Below are positions 8,579 through 16,112 of a stretch of DNA of 64,000 nucleotides, one piece after another. Below the pieces are notes generated by a model. That model ran no database searches, had not been told where the DNA came from, and saw only the letters and a list, made by a program, of their open reading frames with translations. The DNA is from CAZJHD01 sp964545855 (GTDB lineage Bacteria > Planctomycetota > UBA1135 > JACQFD01). How positions within the stretch are numbered: position 1 is the first letter of the stretch; each line of letters starts with the position of its first letter. The position numbers and the translations under genes were made by a program. Location of the stretch: positions 83,726 to 147,725 of the forward strand of contig CAZJHD010000004.1 in assembly GCA_964545855.1 (NCBI GenBank). The letters run 5' to 3'.

Positions 8579-9385
8579 ATGACCTCCCGACTCGCGCAAT
8601 CCCTGATCGAGCTCTTCTCGGGCCACGCTCGCAGCACGCGTGTCTCCGACCTGAAGAGCCAGGGGATCGAGCGCGTGTCGCTCCTCGGCGCGGACCAGCT
8701 CGCGCAGCTCATGGAGCGCGCCATCGAGCGGGCCCTCGACCGTCGCGTGCTCGAGCTGAGCGAGCCGGAGAAGGCCCACCTCCTGGAGCGTGCGCATCTG
8801 GAGTTCGAGGCGCTCCGGGCGCAGGTGCAGGGTCTCGAAGGGCAGGCGGCCGAGAAGCGGAAGGAGCTGCAGGACGTCGAATCGCGTCTCGCGAGCCTCC
8901 ACTCGGAGTTCCAGAGGACCAATGCGAGCCTCGACGCGGAGATCCTCGCGGTCGCCCAGCTCGAGCCCGCGGCTCCTTTCGATGGTTCGGCCGAGCTCGA
9001 GTCCCTGCGGCGCGTGATCGCGGGTGCTGGAGTGGCCGACGTGTCGGCCGTCGAGCGGGCGGCGCTCGCCGTGGCGGCCTTCCTGCAGAAGGAGAGGGAC
9101 CGAGCCTCCGAATCGGCCGCCCACCAGCAGCGAGAGCGCATCGCGAATCTGGAGCGGCGGCTCGCCAAGCTCAACGAGACGCTGGCGCGCACCGAGCAGG
9201 AGCTCGAGCGCGCGATCCAGGGCACCATGACCGACGAGGGGATCGCGTCGATCTATCGGACGGTGCAAGGTCTCCGGGAGACCGCCAAGGATTTCGAGCG
9301 CAAGCGCTCGATGCTTGCCGATATCTACCAGAAGAACTTCACGCTCCAGAAGGGAGCAGAGTCCCCGCGTGGGACGAGGACGTGA
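8579..9385 (+). CDS. Coiled-coil protein of the MamK-like locus
   Basis: A 268-residue protein dominated by heptad-like Leu/Ala/Glu/Arg sequence. The first 70 residues (LIELFSGHARSTRVSDLKSQ and following) look like a small distinct N-terminal region. Long coiled coils run through about 60-125 and 155-235, separated by a Pro/Ala-containing break near PAAPFDGSAEL. There is no signal peptide or membrane span. No family recognised. It sits 90 bp after the P-loop gene, and its stop codon is 1 nt before the ATG of the actin-like gene, so the last two are certainly co-transcribed. By position it is a good candidate filament-binding or filament-organising partner, an inference from gene order only. 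Confidence 0.75.
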   Translation: MTSRLAQSLIELFSGHARSTRVSDLKSQGIERVSLLGADQLAQLMERAIERALDRRVLELSEPEKAHLLERAHLEFEALRAQVQGLEGQAAEKRKELQDVESRLASLHSEFQRTNASLDAEILAVAQLEPAAPFDGSAELESLRRVIAGAGVADVSAVERAALAVAAFLQKERDRASESAAHQQRERIANLERRLAKLNETLARTEQELERAIQGTMTDEGIASIYRTVQGLRETAKDFERKRSMLADIYQKNFTLQKGAESPRGTRT

Positions 9386-9386
9386 C

Positions 9387-10523
9387 ATGCCGACGCACAC
9401 ACCGACGACCTCCAAGGGCACTCCGAACTCGCCGCCCGTTCCGGATGCACCCGCGCCCGCCACCACGACGGAGAAGGGGCAAGGCGTTCTCTATCTCGGG
9501 ATCGACCTCGGAACGTCCCGCACCTCGGTCGCCGCGAGCAACGGCGTCCGGGCCTCCGTGTCGTCCTACGTCGGCTATCCGAAGGACGTGGTCTCGAAGA
9601 AGCTCCTGAAGCGCGACGTCCTGTACGGCGACGACGCCCTCGCGAACCGTCTGGCGCTCCGCTTCTACCGGCCCCTCGAGCACGGAGTGATCAAGGGGTC
9701 GAGCGACCTGAACGGCAAGGCCGCGGGCCCCGCCGAGTGGCAGGAGAACCTGAAGGCCGCGACGGACCTTCTCCGCCACGTGGTCTCCCTCGCGCGGCCT
9801 CGCGCCGACGAGCTGGTCTACGGGGTGATCGGCGCTCCCGCCCAAGCGAGCACGAAGAACCAGAAGGCGCTCGTCGACGCGGCGCGCGAGCTCCTCGACT
9901 CGGTGATGATCTGCTCCGAGCCGTTCTCCGTCGCCTACGGCGTCGACCGGCTGGACGACGTGCTCGTGATCGACATCGGCGCCGGCACGACGGACCTCTG
10001 CCGCATGCACGGCACGATGCCCGAGGAAGGGGATCAGATCACGCTGCACGAGGCAGGCGACTTCATCGACTCGGAGATCGAGCGCCGGATTCGCGACCGC
10101 TTCCCCCAGGCGCAGATCACGCGCCAGATGGTGAAGTCGCTCAAGGAGAAGCACTCGAACGTCCTCGACGACGCACCCAAGGTCGTCGCGAACGTCCCCG
10201 TCGACGGCAAGCCGACGCCCTTCGACATGACCGACTGCCTGCGCGAAGGCTGCAGGGAGATCGTGAAGCCGATCGTGGAGGCGATCGCCCGGCTGATCGC
10301 CTCCTTCGATCCCGACTTCCAGGACCGTCTCAAGGACAACGTCCTCCTCGCGGGCGGCGGCTCGCTCATCGGCGGCCTCGACAAGGCGATCGAGGAGCAC
10401 ATGCACGAGCGCCTCGGCGGCGGTCGCGTCGTCCGCATCGAGGAGCCGGTCTACGGCGGAGCCAACGGCGCCCTCAAGATCGCGCACGACATGCCGGCCG
10501 AGTTCTGGCAGACGCTGCGGTAG
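9387..10523 (+). CDS. MamK-family actin-like ATPase
   Basis: A 378-residue actin-fold protein. Phosphate-1 motif YLGIDLGTSRTSVA (36-49), phosphate-2 VLVIDIGAGTTDLC (192-205) and adenosine motif LLAGGGSLIGGL (320-331) are intact. Beyond generic actin motifs it carries MamK-like landmarks from memory of the magnetosome actin: the VGYPKDV segment (62-68), SEPFSVAYGVD (177-187), the DQITLHEAG region, and a terminal PAEFWQ (370-375) comparable to MamK PPQYW. Glu178 and Asp196 are spaced exactly as MamK E143 and D161. It has an extra Pro/Thr-rich N-terminal tail of about 32 residues. The ATG at 9387 has GAGGA upstream and lies 1 nt after the coiled-coil gene's stop. Expected to polymerise into filaments positioning a subcellular body. 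No other magnetosome gene is in the window. Confidence 0.88.
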   Translation: MPTHTPTTSKGTPNSPPVPDAPAPATTTEKGQGVLYLGIDLGTSRTSVAASNGVRASVSSYVGYPKDVVSKKLLKRDVLYGDDALANRLALRFYRPLEHGVIKGSSDLNGKAAGPAEWQENLKAATDLLRHVVSLARPRADELVYGVIGAPAQASTKNQKALVDAARELLDSVMICSEPFSVAYGVDRLDDVLVIDIGAGTTDLCRMHGTMPEEGDQITLHEAGDFIDSEIERRIRDRFPQAQITRQMVKSLKEKHSNVLDDAPKVVANVPVDGKPTPFDMTDCLREGCREIVKPIVEAIARLIASFDPDFQDRLKDNVLLAGGGSLIGGLDKAIEEHMHERLGGGRVVRIEEPVYGGANGALKIAHDMPAEFWQTLR

Positions 10524-10536
10524 CCGCGGCGGACCG

Positions 10537-11370
10537 TCACGGATCGCCGGCGGCCGCGTCGCCGGTCTCCCCGAAGGGGAGCGGGAGCTGCCGCGCCGCG
10601 TCCGGCGCGGAAGCGCCGGCGCGCGGGCCGGGCTCCGCAGGCGCAGGGCCTTCGCCCGGCGCGACGGCGGTCTTCGCCTCGGCGGCGAGGAGGCGCTTCC
10701 GGTGCCGCCGCTCCCAGGCGATCGCGCGCGCATGGCCTTCGAAGGTGCGTTCCCGGCGCCGGAACTCGGCACCGTGGAGGATGCGCCGGCCGTGGCCGTC
10801 GAGGGTCGCGGGCACGACGGCGTGGAGCATCTCGTGGAAGACGATCAGACGGACGAACAGATCGTCGACCCAGGGAAGATCGAGGACCGGGTGGATGCGG
10901 ATCACGCCACGGGCCGGATCGAAGACGCCGTACTGCATCGACCGCCGCCGTCGTCGGCGCGGCCGCGCGACGCGGCCGAAGCCGATCGGACACGTGACCG
11001 GCGGATCGAAGTAGCGCCAGTTCAGTGCGGCGCGCACCGCTTCCAGGTCGCGGTGGGTGCCCCGGGGATCGAGGCGCTTCGTCCTCGGCCGGTGCGCCGC
11101 GCGAAGCCGATCCGCCTTCTCGCGCACGTAGGCGTCGATCGTCGCGCAGCTCTTCTTCGTGGCCCGTGACGCCCACGTGGCGACGGCTTCGAGAACCGCC
11201 TCCGGCGCCTCCTGGAAGATCTCGTGGACGCGGAGCCGCACTCGTCCCGCAGCAGCTTCTCGACGCAGCACCGTGCTCGAGGACCGCGTTCGGACGATCT
11301 CGAGGTCGGCCGGAATGCGAACCCTGAGGAGATCGGCGAGTGCGTCGAACGAGAGAGTCACGCCGCGCAT
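10537..11370 (-). CDS. SprT-like zinc metalloprotease-domain protein
   Basis: A 277-residue protein with a SprT/WLM-type zinc motif HEMLH (179-183) followed by His199 in ILHGAEFRRRER, the usual third ligand region. The fragment VTCPIGFGR and basic strand RRRRRRSMQYGVFDP precede the helix, as in SprT-like domains. A Pro/Ala-rich tail of about 50 residues (from about 225) appears disordered. SprT/Spartan relatives in eukaryotes cut DNA-protein crosslinks; bacterial members are poorly characterised, so function is by family only. It converges on the actin-like gene with a 13-bp gap. Start ATG at 11370; no clear Shine-Dalgarno. Confidence 0.8.
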   Translation of the reverse strand: MRGVTLSFDALADLLRVRIPADLEIVRTRSSSTVLRREAAAGRVRLRVHEIFQEAPEAVLEAVATWASRATKKSCATIDAYVREKADRLRAAHRPRTKRLDPRGTHRDLEAVRAALNWRYFDPPVTCPIGFGRVARPRRRRRRSMQYGVFDPARGVIRIHPVLDLPWVDDLFVRLIVFHEMLHAVVPATLDGHGRRILHGAEFRRRERTFEGHARAIAWERRHRKRLLAAEAKTAVAPGEGPAPAEPGPRAGASAPDAARQLPLPFGETGDAAAGDP

Positions 11371-11458
11371 CGTGCGGCAAGCCCAGGGGCCCGTTCCATC
11401 GGGAGCCGGAGCGAGGGCCGCGAACGCTCCGGTGGCGCCCCGCTCGCCGGATCCCCGA

Positions 11459-13444
11459 TCAGTTCGACGGCAAGTAGATGTCGAGCTCCTGGTCCGCTCC
11501 CTCGATGAGCGACACGTCCCGGCGCGTCTTCTGCGAGGTCACCATGGCGACGAAGGGGCTCGGCGGAGCGTCGCCGGGAGACGGAGGAGCGGCCGTAACC
11601 ATGTAGTCACCCGCCGGAAGGCTCTTCGCGAGGTACTTCCCCTTCGCGTCCGTGCGGATCTTCTTCGTGAGCATCGGCCGGCCCGCGACGATCGGCGCGG
11701 AGCTGCGGATCGTCACCTCCGAGTTGACGGCCGGGGTGCCGTCTCCGTTGTAGACCGTCCCGTAGATCGCCGAGCCGACCTTCAGACGCAGCGTGCCCAC
11801 GTCCGTCGAGCCGCCTTCCCGAACGAGGACGTCCGTCTGGTAGAGAGTCAGGAGCTCGGGATGGGTGGCGACGATCTGCACCGCGCCCTCCTCCACGTGC
11901 TCGAGGCGGAACGCTCCGTCCTCGTCGGAGGTGCCGGACTGCTCCGCCATCGAACGCTGGTAGCTCGACACGAGCGGACCGAGCAGCGGAACGCCGCTCA
12001 TGTCCCTCCAGTTGTTCATCTTCGAGGTGACGACGGCGCCGACGACGGGCTTCCCGTTCCGCGCATCGACGAGCCGACCGACGATCGTGCCGCCCATCGG
12101 CATCCGGATCTCGATGCCGTGCGTCACCTGTCCCGGCTGTGCCGTGAACGGATCGGACCGCGAGACGGCGTAGCCCGGCGAGGTCACTTCCAGAACGTAG
12201 GGGAACTGCGGATCGATGCCCGCCACCTCGAAGGTCCCGTCCTTGGACTCGTAGGTGTACGGACCGCCTGCGAAGGGGAAGCTCACGGCGTTCGGCATGG
12301 AGCGGCGGAGCGTGACCGTGAAGCCGGTGACCGGCCGCCCCGTGCCCTTCTCGAGGACGATCCCCTGCACCGCGCACCGCGGCGCGAGGCGGATCTGCAC
12401 GTCGACCGTCCCGCTCGCGACGGGCTGCGGTTCCGCCTTGCCCTCGCCGAGCCCGGCGGCCGTCGCCGTGACGTAGTAGCGATTCTCCGCGAGGTCGCGC
12501 ACCACGAAGTCTCCGATCTCGTTGCTGATGGCCTCGCCGTAGGACCCGGCGATGCCTCCGACGGTCGCCATCACGCGAGCGTTCGGGACGCCATGCCCGT
12601 TCGAGTCGATGACGCGACCCGAGATGGCGGTTCCGGGCCGCAGCGAGGCATCGAATCGGTGCGTCTCGTCCTCGCCGATGTGCGTTTGGCCGAGGAACGT
12701 CCCGAATCCCGGCGCCTGAACGAGGATCGAATGCAGTCCGGCGCGCACGTTCTCGAACTTGAACTCTCCGGAGTTGCCCGCGGTCACCTCTCTCGGGACA
12801 TCGCTCGAGCGGTTGAAGCCGGCCGTGGTGGGCGCCGGATCGAGAGTCACGATCGCGCCGACGATCGGGATGTTCGGCTGGTTCTGCTCGGTGATGCGGC
12901 CATAGACGCGCGTGCCCCGGCGCATCTGGATGTCCACGGGGAAGAAGCGATCGCTCGACGTGGGCACGTTCAGGTGCTCGACGCGGGCGAAGTCCGGATG
13001 GACCGCGACGAGCTTCCAGCCGTCTCCTGCCGGTGCCACGATCTTGTAGCGACCGTCCGTGCCCGAGGTGGCCGAGTAGGACTTGCTCTCGGCGGGGTCC
13101 GCGAATCCGGTCGGCAGCGGCAGTCCGAGGAGCGGCGCCTTCACGATCTCGACCCGTGTTCCGGGCAGCGGCTGCCCCTGAGGATCGGTCACGAGCCCCT
13201 CGAGACCTCCGTTCACGGCCGAGACGGCGGGTCCTTCGACGCTCCTTCGGGTGATCTCCGGCGCCTGGGAGACGACCGCGGGACCGGCCTCGTCCGGTGC
13301 CTGCGTGCCCGCGCTCACCGCCGGCGCCGAAGGGATCGTGCTCGGTGCCTCCGTCGAAGAGTCGGAGAAGGCGGCGAAGTAGATCAGGACGCCCGCGGCG
13401 AGGACGCCGAGGCCGGCCAAGGAGAGCGTGCGAGAGGAGGCCAT
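11459..13444 (-). CDS. Membrane-anchored protein with tandem carboxypeptidase-regulatory-like domains
   Basis: A 661-residue protein. After MASSRTL there is one hydrophobic segment (about 8-25, LAGLGVLAAGVLIYFAAF), so the rest is probably extracytoplasmic. The body consists of about six beta-sandwich repeats of the carboxypeptidase-regulatory/CNA-B type. Each starts like GLVTDPQGQPLPGTRVEIV, ISGRVIDSNGHGVPNARVMA or IVGRLVDARNGKPVVGAVV, with later strands such as DGRYKIVAPAGDGW and GEFKFENVRAGLHSI. No peptidase domain is attached. Such chains act as surface stalks, adhesins or binding modules. The C-terminus (SLIEGADQELDIYLPSN) is a final strand, with no sortase or autotransporter signal. Substrate or partner unknown. 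Confidence 0.85.
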   Translation of the reverse strand: MASSRTLSLAGLGVLAAGVLIYFAAFSDSSTEAPSTIPSAPAVSAGTQAPDEAGPAVVSQAPEITRRSVEGPAVSAVNGGLEGLVTDPQGQPLPGTRVEIVKAPLLGLPLPTGFADPAESKSYSATSGTDGRYKIVAPAGDGWKLVAVHPDFARVEHLNVPTSSDRFFPVDIQMRRGTRVYGRITEQNQPNIPIVGAIVTLDPAPTTAGFNRSSDVPREVTAGNSGEFKFENVRAGLHSILVQAPGFGTFLGQTHIGEDETHRFDASLRPGTAISGRVIDSNGHGVPNARVMATVGGIAGSYGEAISNEIGDFVVRDLAENRYYVTATAAGLGEGKAEPQPVASGTVDVQIRLAPRCAVQGIVLEKGTGRPVTGFTVTLRRSMPNAVSFPFAGGPYTYESKDGTFEVAGIDPQFPYVLEVTSPGYAVSRSDPFTAQPGQVTHGIEIRMPMGGTIVGRLVDARNGKPVVGAVVTSKMNNWRDMSGVPLLGPLVSSYQRSMAEQSGTSDEDGAFRLEHVEEGAVQIVATHPELLTLYQTDVLVREGGSTDVGTLRLKVGSAIYGTVYNGDGTPAVNSEVTIRSSAPIVAGRPMLTKKIRTDAKGKYLAKSLPAGDYMVTAAPPSPGDAPPSPFVAMVTSQKTRRDVSLIEGADQELDIYLPSN

Positions 13445-13595
13445 GGGATGGTCGATTCGGGGCCGTGACTCGGCCCGACGGGTCGATGGAAAGGGCGGTG
13501 GACGCGGCAGGGAGTGCGTCTATTCCGCGCGGTCCGCCCGCGGAGGGCGGAAGCGGGGTGCCGCGTTCGTCCGGGACGAACGATGGCGAAAGGCG

Positions 13596-14315
13596 TCAGC
13601 CGCCGGAGGGCGGATGGGCGTTCGAGGTCGCCGCGCTCGCTCGCTTCGCGGGCTCACCGGGCTTCGCCGGCTCGGCCGGCTTGGCGGGCGCGGCCGGGCG
13701 TTCGACACCTGCCTTCGGCACGTTGCCGGGCATCATCGCCTGCGCGAGCTCCGCGGCCTTCGCCGTCGCGGCCTTGGTCGCCGCGTCCTGCGCGACCTTC
13801 CGGTCGCCCTGCTCCTCTCGCGTCTTCCCCGGCCAGAGCGAGCGCAGCCACGCACGTCCCGCGAGGAAGTAGGTGAAGACGATGCAGGCGAGCTCGGTCT
13901 CCTCCTTGTCGAGAGTCACGAGGACGTCGCTTCCGAAGGCGCTCGCCGGCGTGATCGAGAGGATGCGCTTCGACTTGTTGTCGATCAGCTCGTACCCGCG
14001 CGACCAGCCGGCCCGCGGCACGAGGTGGTAGTCGTTGTTCCCGTAGTGGACGCGGATGTCGCGGCTGAGGAGTTTCACCCGGTAGGACGAGGCGAAGAAC
14101 TCGGTCGTCACCGCGTCCTTCTCGTTCCACATCTGGAAGTGGCTCGCGGTGATGCCCGGCTCGGGTCGGATCCGGAGGGGGAGTCCCTCGGGTGGCGTGA
14201 AGACGCCGCCGCCCTCCGATCTCTGGAGCCGGCCGAGCTCTCCGTTCTCGCACGAGAAGACGTGGCGCCCGCCCTGAGTCGAGATTCGGACGGGAGAGAC
14301 GAGCTTGATCGGCAT
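13596..14315 (-). CDS. LURP-one/scramblase-like domain protein
   Basis: The ATG at 14315 gives a 239-residue protein. Residues 1-165 are a beta-rich domain with strands such as GRHVFSCENGELGRL, YRVKLLSRDIRVHYG and GYELIDNKSKRILSI, the pattern expected of a LURP-one/tubby/phospholipid-scramblase-like fold, an assignment made from general appearance only. Then comes a helical, hydrophobic piece (ELACIVFTYFLAGRAWLRSLWP). The last 60 residues are Ala/Pro/Lys-rich with repeated PAKPAEPAKPGEPAK units and look disordered. There is no signal peptide. The frame remains open far upstream through the opposite-strand radical SAM gene, but that part is an antisense shadow. Function unknown. Confidence 0.65.
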   Translation of the reverse strand: MPIKLVSPVRISTQGGRHVFSCENGELGRLQRSEGGGVFTPPEGLPLRIRPEPGITASHFQMWNEKDAVTTEFFASSYRVKLLSRDIRVHYGNNDYHLVPRAGWSRGYELIDNKSKRILSITPASAFGSDVLVTLDKEETELACIVFTYFLAGRAWLRSLWPGKTREEQGDRKVAQDAATKAATAKAAELAQAMMPGNVPKAGVERPAAPAKPAEPAKPGEPAKRASAATSNAHPPSGG

Positions 14316-14498
14316 CGGCGAGGTCGGGGTGGTGTCGGGTACGAGAGGGCGAAGCGGCGGGTCGTTCGGTGCCGTCCTCGGGAGCCGCACCACGGGGGAG
14401 TCGTCGCGGGTTCGGGAGGCGTCCCCCGGCGGGCGGATGAGTCTACCTCTCGATTCCGCATCCGAGAACCTTGGCGGCCCGGAAGGATTTTCGCTTTC

Positions 14499-14518
14499 CC
14501 GTCGCGAACTCGCGACGG
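14499..14518. promoter_or_regulatory. Perfect palindrome, candidate operator
   Basis: CCGTCGCGA and TCGCGACGG form perfect 9-bp arms around a 2-nt centre, ending about 26 bp upstream of the -35 box of the radical SAM promoter. The very short centre and lack of a T-run argue for a protein-binding site rather than a terminator. Confidence 0.45.
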
Positions 14519-14544
14519 CAGCGGGGATTGGAACGAAGCCCGAG

Positions 14545-14573
14545 TTGACGTGGGCTGCGATGCCGCCGATAGT
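14545..14573 (+). promoter_or_regulatory. Sigma-70-like promoter for radical SAM gene
   Basis: TTGACG, a 17-nt spacer and GATAGT give five of six and four of six matches to the housekeeping consensus with ideal spacing. The implied start would leave a leader of about 40 nt before the ATG at 14622. This is the best conventional promoter seen in the window. Confidence 0.6.
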
Positions 14574-14621
14574 TTCCGGTCGATTTTCCGGCGACGTCGG
14601 CCGGCCCGGCGATCCCGCACC

Positions 14622-16112
14622 ATGACTCCCACCCCGAAGACCGTCCTCCTCTTCTTTCCGCGCACGGGCTGGGACACGGAGGGCGTCAATCTCTCGCTGC
14701 CGCTCCCGCTGATGTACCTGGCGGTGCCGCTCGAGCGCGCGGGGTATCGCGTCCGCATCATCGATCAGCGCGTGAACCCGCACTGGCGCGAGGATCTTCG
14801 GCGCGAGATTCGAGACGGCAACGTTCTCGCACTCGGCGTCTCGTCGATGACGGGGAAGCAGCTGCTCGCGGCGAAGGAGGCATCCGTTCTCGCGAAGAAG
14901 GTCGACCCGAACCTTCCCGTCATCTGGGGCGGAGTGCACCCGACGCTCCTCCCGGAGCAGATGCTCGAGAACGACTTCCTCGATGCGGTCTGCGTCGGCG
15001 AGGGCGAGGACGTCTTCACGCAGTGGGTCCAGGCCGTCGACAAGAGCCTCCCTTGGGACGACATCCCCGGGATCGCGTTCCGTCGCGAGGGGAGCATCGT
15101 CCCCCACAAGCGCCTCCCGCCGACGGTCGACCTGAACACCATCGTCCGCCCCGCCTACCACCTCGTCGACATGAAGCGCTACATCACGTCGCGCCTCTTC
15201 GGCGAGCGTGACTTCATCGCGATGATGAGCCGAGGGTGCCCTCACCAGTGCACCTACTGCTACGAGACGGCTTTCAACATCAACAACGCGTGGCGCGCCG
15301 TCGATCCGAAGCTCGCGATCGACGAGGTCGAGTACCTCCAGAAGACCTACGGCATCACGGCGCTCACGTTCATGGACGACCTCTTCTTCGGGAAGAAGAA
15401 GTGGGCCGAGCAGATGGCCGACGAGATCATCCACCGGAAGATCGAGATGACCTTCCGCGCGGACATCCGCGTCGACTACGTCGCCGGGTTCGGCACCGAG
15501 TACATGAAGAAGATGCGGAAGGCGGGCTTCCGCATCATGTTCGTGGGCGTGGAATCGGGATGCGACCGCATCCTCAAGTTCATCAAGAAGCAGATCACGC
15601 GCGAGAAGATCCTCGAGTCGATGGAGGTCTTCCAGCAGTCCGGCGTGATCCCGCACTGCGCCTTCATGGCCGGCTATCCGACGGAGACGAACGAGGAGAT
15701 CCTGCAGACGCTCTCGCTGATGCTCGAGATCTCCGAGATCTGCCCCGGCGCGCGCACGAGCAACCTGCAGATCTACGCGCCCTATCCCGGGACCGAGCTC
15801 TTCCAGTGGTGCCTCGATCACGGCATGAAGATGCCGAAGACCGTCGAGGACTGGGCCTCCTCGAGCTTCAACCAGACGAACGAGCACGTCTGGCTCGGGG
15901 ACAAGGACCGGAATCTCCTGCGGAAGGCGTCCTACTTCACCTACTTCCTCGACGGCAACACCGTCGTCGATTGGTACAAGCGGAAGCCCCTGCAACGCGG
16001 CCTCGCCTGGCTCTACTCGAAGATCGTGCGCGCGCGCGTGCGCCGCCACTTCTATGCGGCGATGCCCGAGATGTCCGTCGTCGCGGCGCTGAAGGAGCGC
16101 GACATCATCTGA
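14622..16112 (+). CDS. B12-binding-domain radical SAM protein
   Basis: A 496-residue protein. Residues 5-150 form a Rossmann-like cobalamin-binding domain, including VIWGGVHPTLLPEQML. Residues 190-400 are the radical SAM barrel with the 4Fe-4S motif C206-x3-C210-x2-C213 in SRGCPHQCTYCYE, then FMDDLFFG and a GVESGCD region that helps hold SAM. A C-terminal helical tail follows. The layout is that of the BchE/HpnP-like class, which methylates or rearranges lipids, tetrapyrroles or secondary metabolites. The substrate cannot be told. The B12 domain lacks an obvious DxHxxG motif, common in this subgroup. It overlaps the next gene by a few bases. Confidence 0.9.
   Translation: MTPTPKTVLLFFPRTGWDTEGVNLSLPLPLMYLAVPLERAGYRVRIIDQRVNPHWREDLRREIRDGNVLALGVSSMTGKQLLAAKEASVLAKKVDPNLPVIWGGVHPTLLPEQMLENDFLDAVCVGEGEDVFTQWVQAVDKSLPWDDIPGIAFRREGSIVPHKRLPPTVDLNTIVRPAYHLVDMKRYITSRLFGERDFIAMMSRGCPHQCTYCYETAFNINNAWRAVDPKLAIDEVEYLQKTYGITALTFMDDLFFGKKKWAEQMADEIIHRKIEMTFRADIRVDYVAGFGTEYMKKMRKAGFRIMFVGVESGCDRILKFIKKQITREKILESMEVFQQSGVIPHCAFMAGYPTETNEEILQTLSLMLEISEICPGARTSNLQIYAPYPGTELFQWCLDHGMKMPKTVEDWASSSFNQTNEHVWLGDKDRNLLRKASYFTYFLDGNTVVDWYKRKPLQRGLAWLYSKIVRARVRRHFYAAMPEMSVVAALKERDII

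Larger units (their letters stand above)
14316..14621. other. Divergent intergenic region between LURP-like gene and radical SAM gene
   Basis: 306 bp without a gene. The right half holds a 9-bp palindrome (14499-14518), a sigma-70-like promoter (14545-14573) reading right, and two copies of TTTCCGG separated by a few bases at 14573-14590. Nothing recognisable in the left half. Confidence 0.6.

Noticed and set aside
7775..10523. A magnetosome gene island
   Set aside because: Only a MamK-like gene is present; no mamA, B, E, I, M, O, P or Q-like gene is seen in the 64 kb, so I claim a MamK-like locus, not magnetosomes.
10521..10570. Terminator between the actin-like and SprT-like genes
   Set aside because: Only short 4-bp GC stems, expected by chance in this composition.
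14316..16049. N-terminal 570 residues extending the LURP-like gene to 16049
   Set aside because: This part is antisense to the radical SAM gene and has shadow composition; the ATG at 14315 starts a sensible protein.
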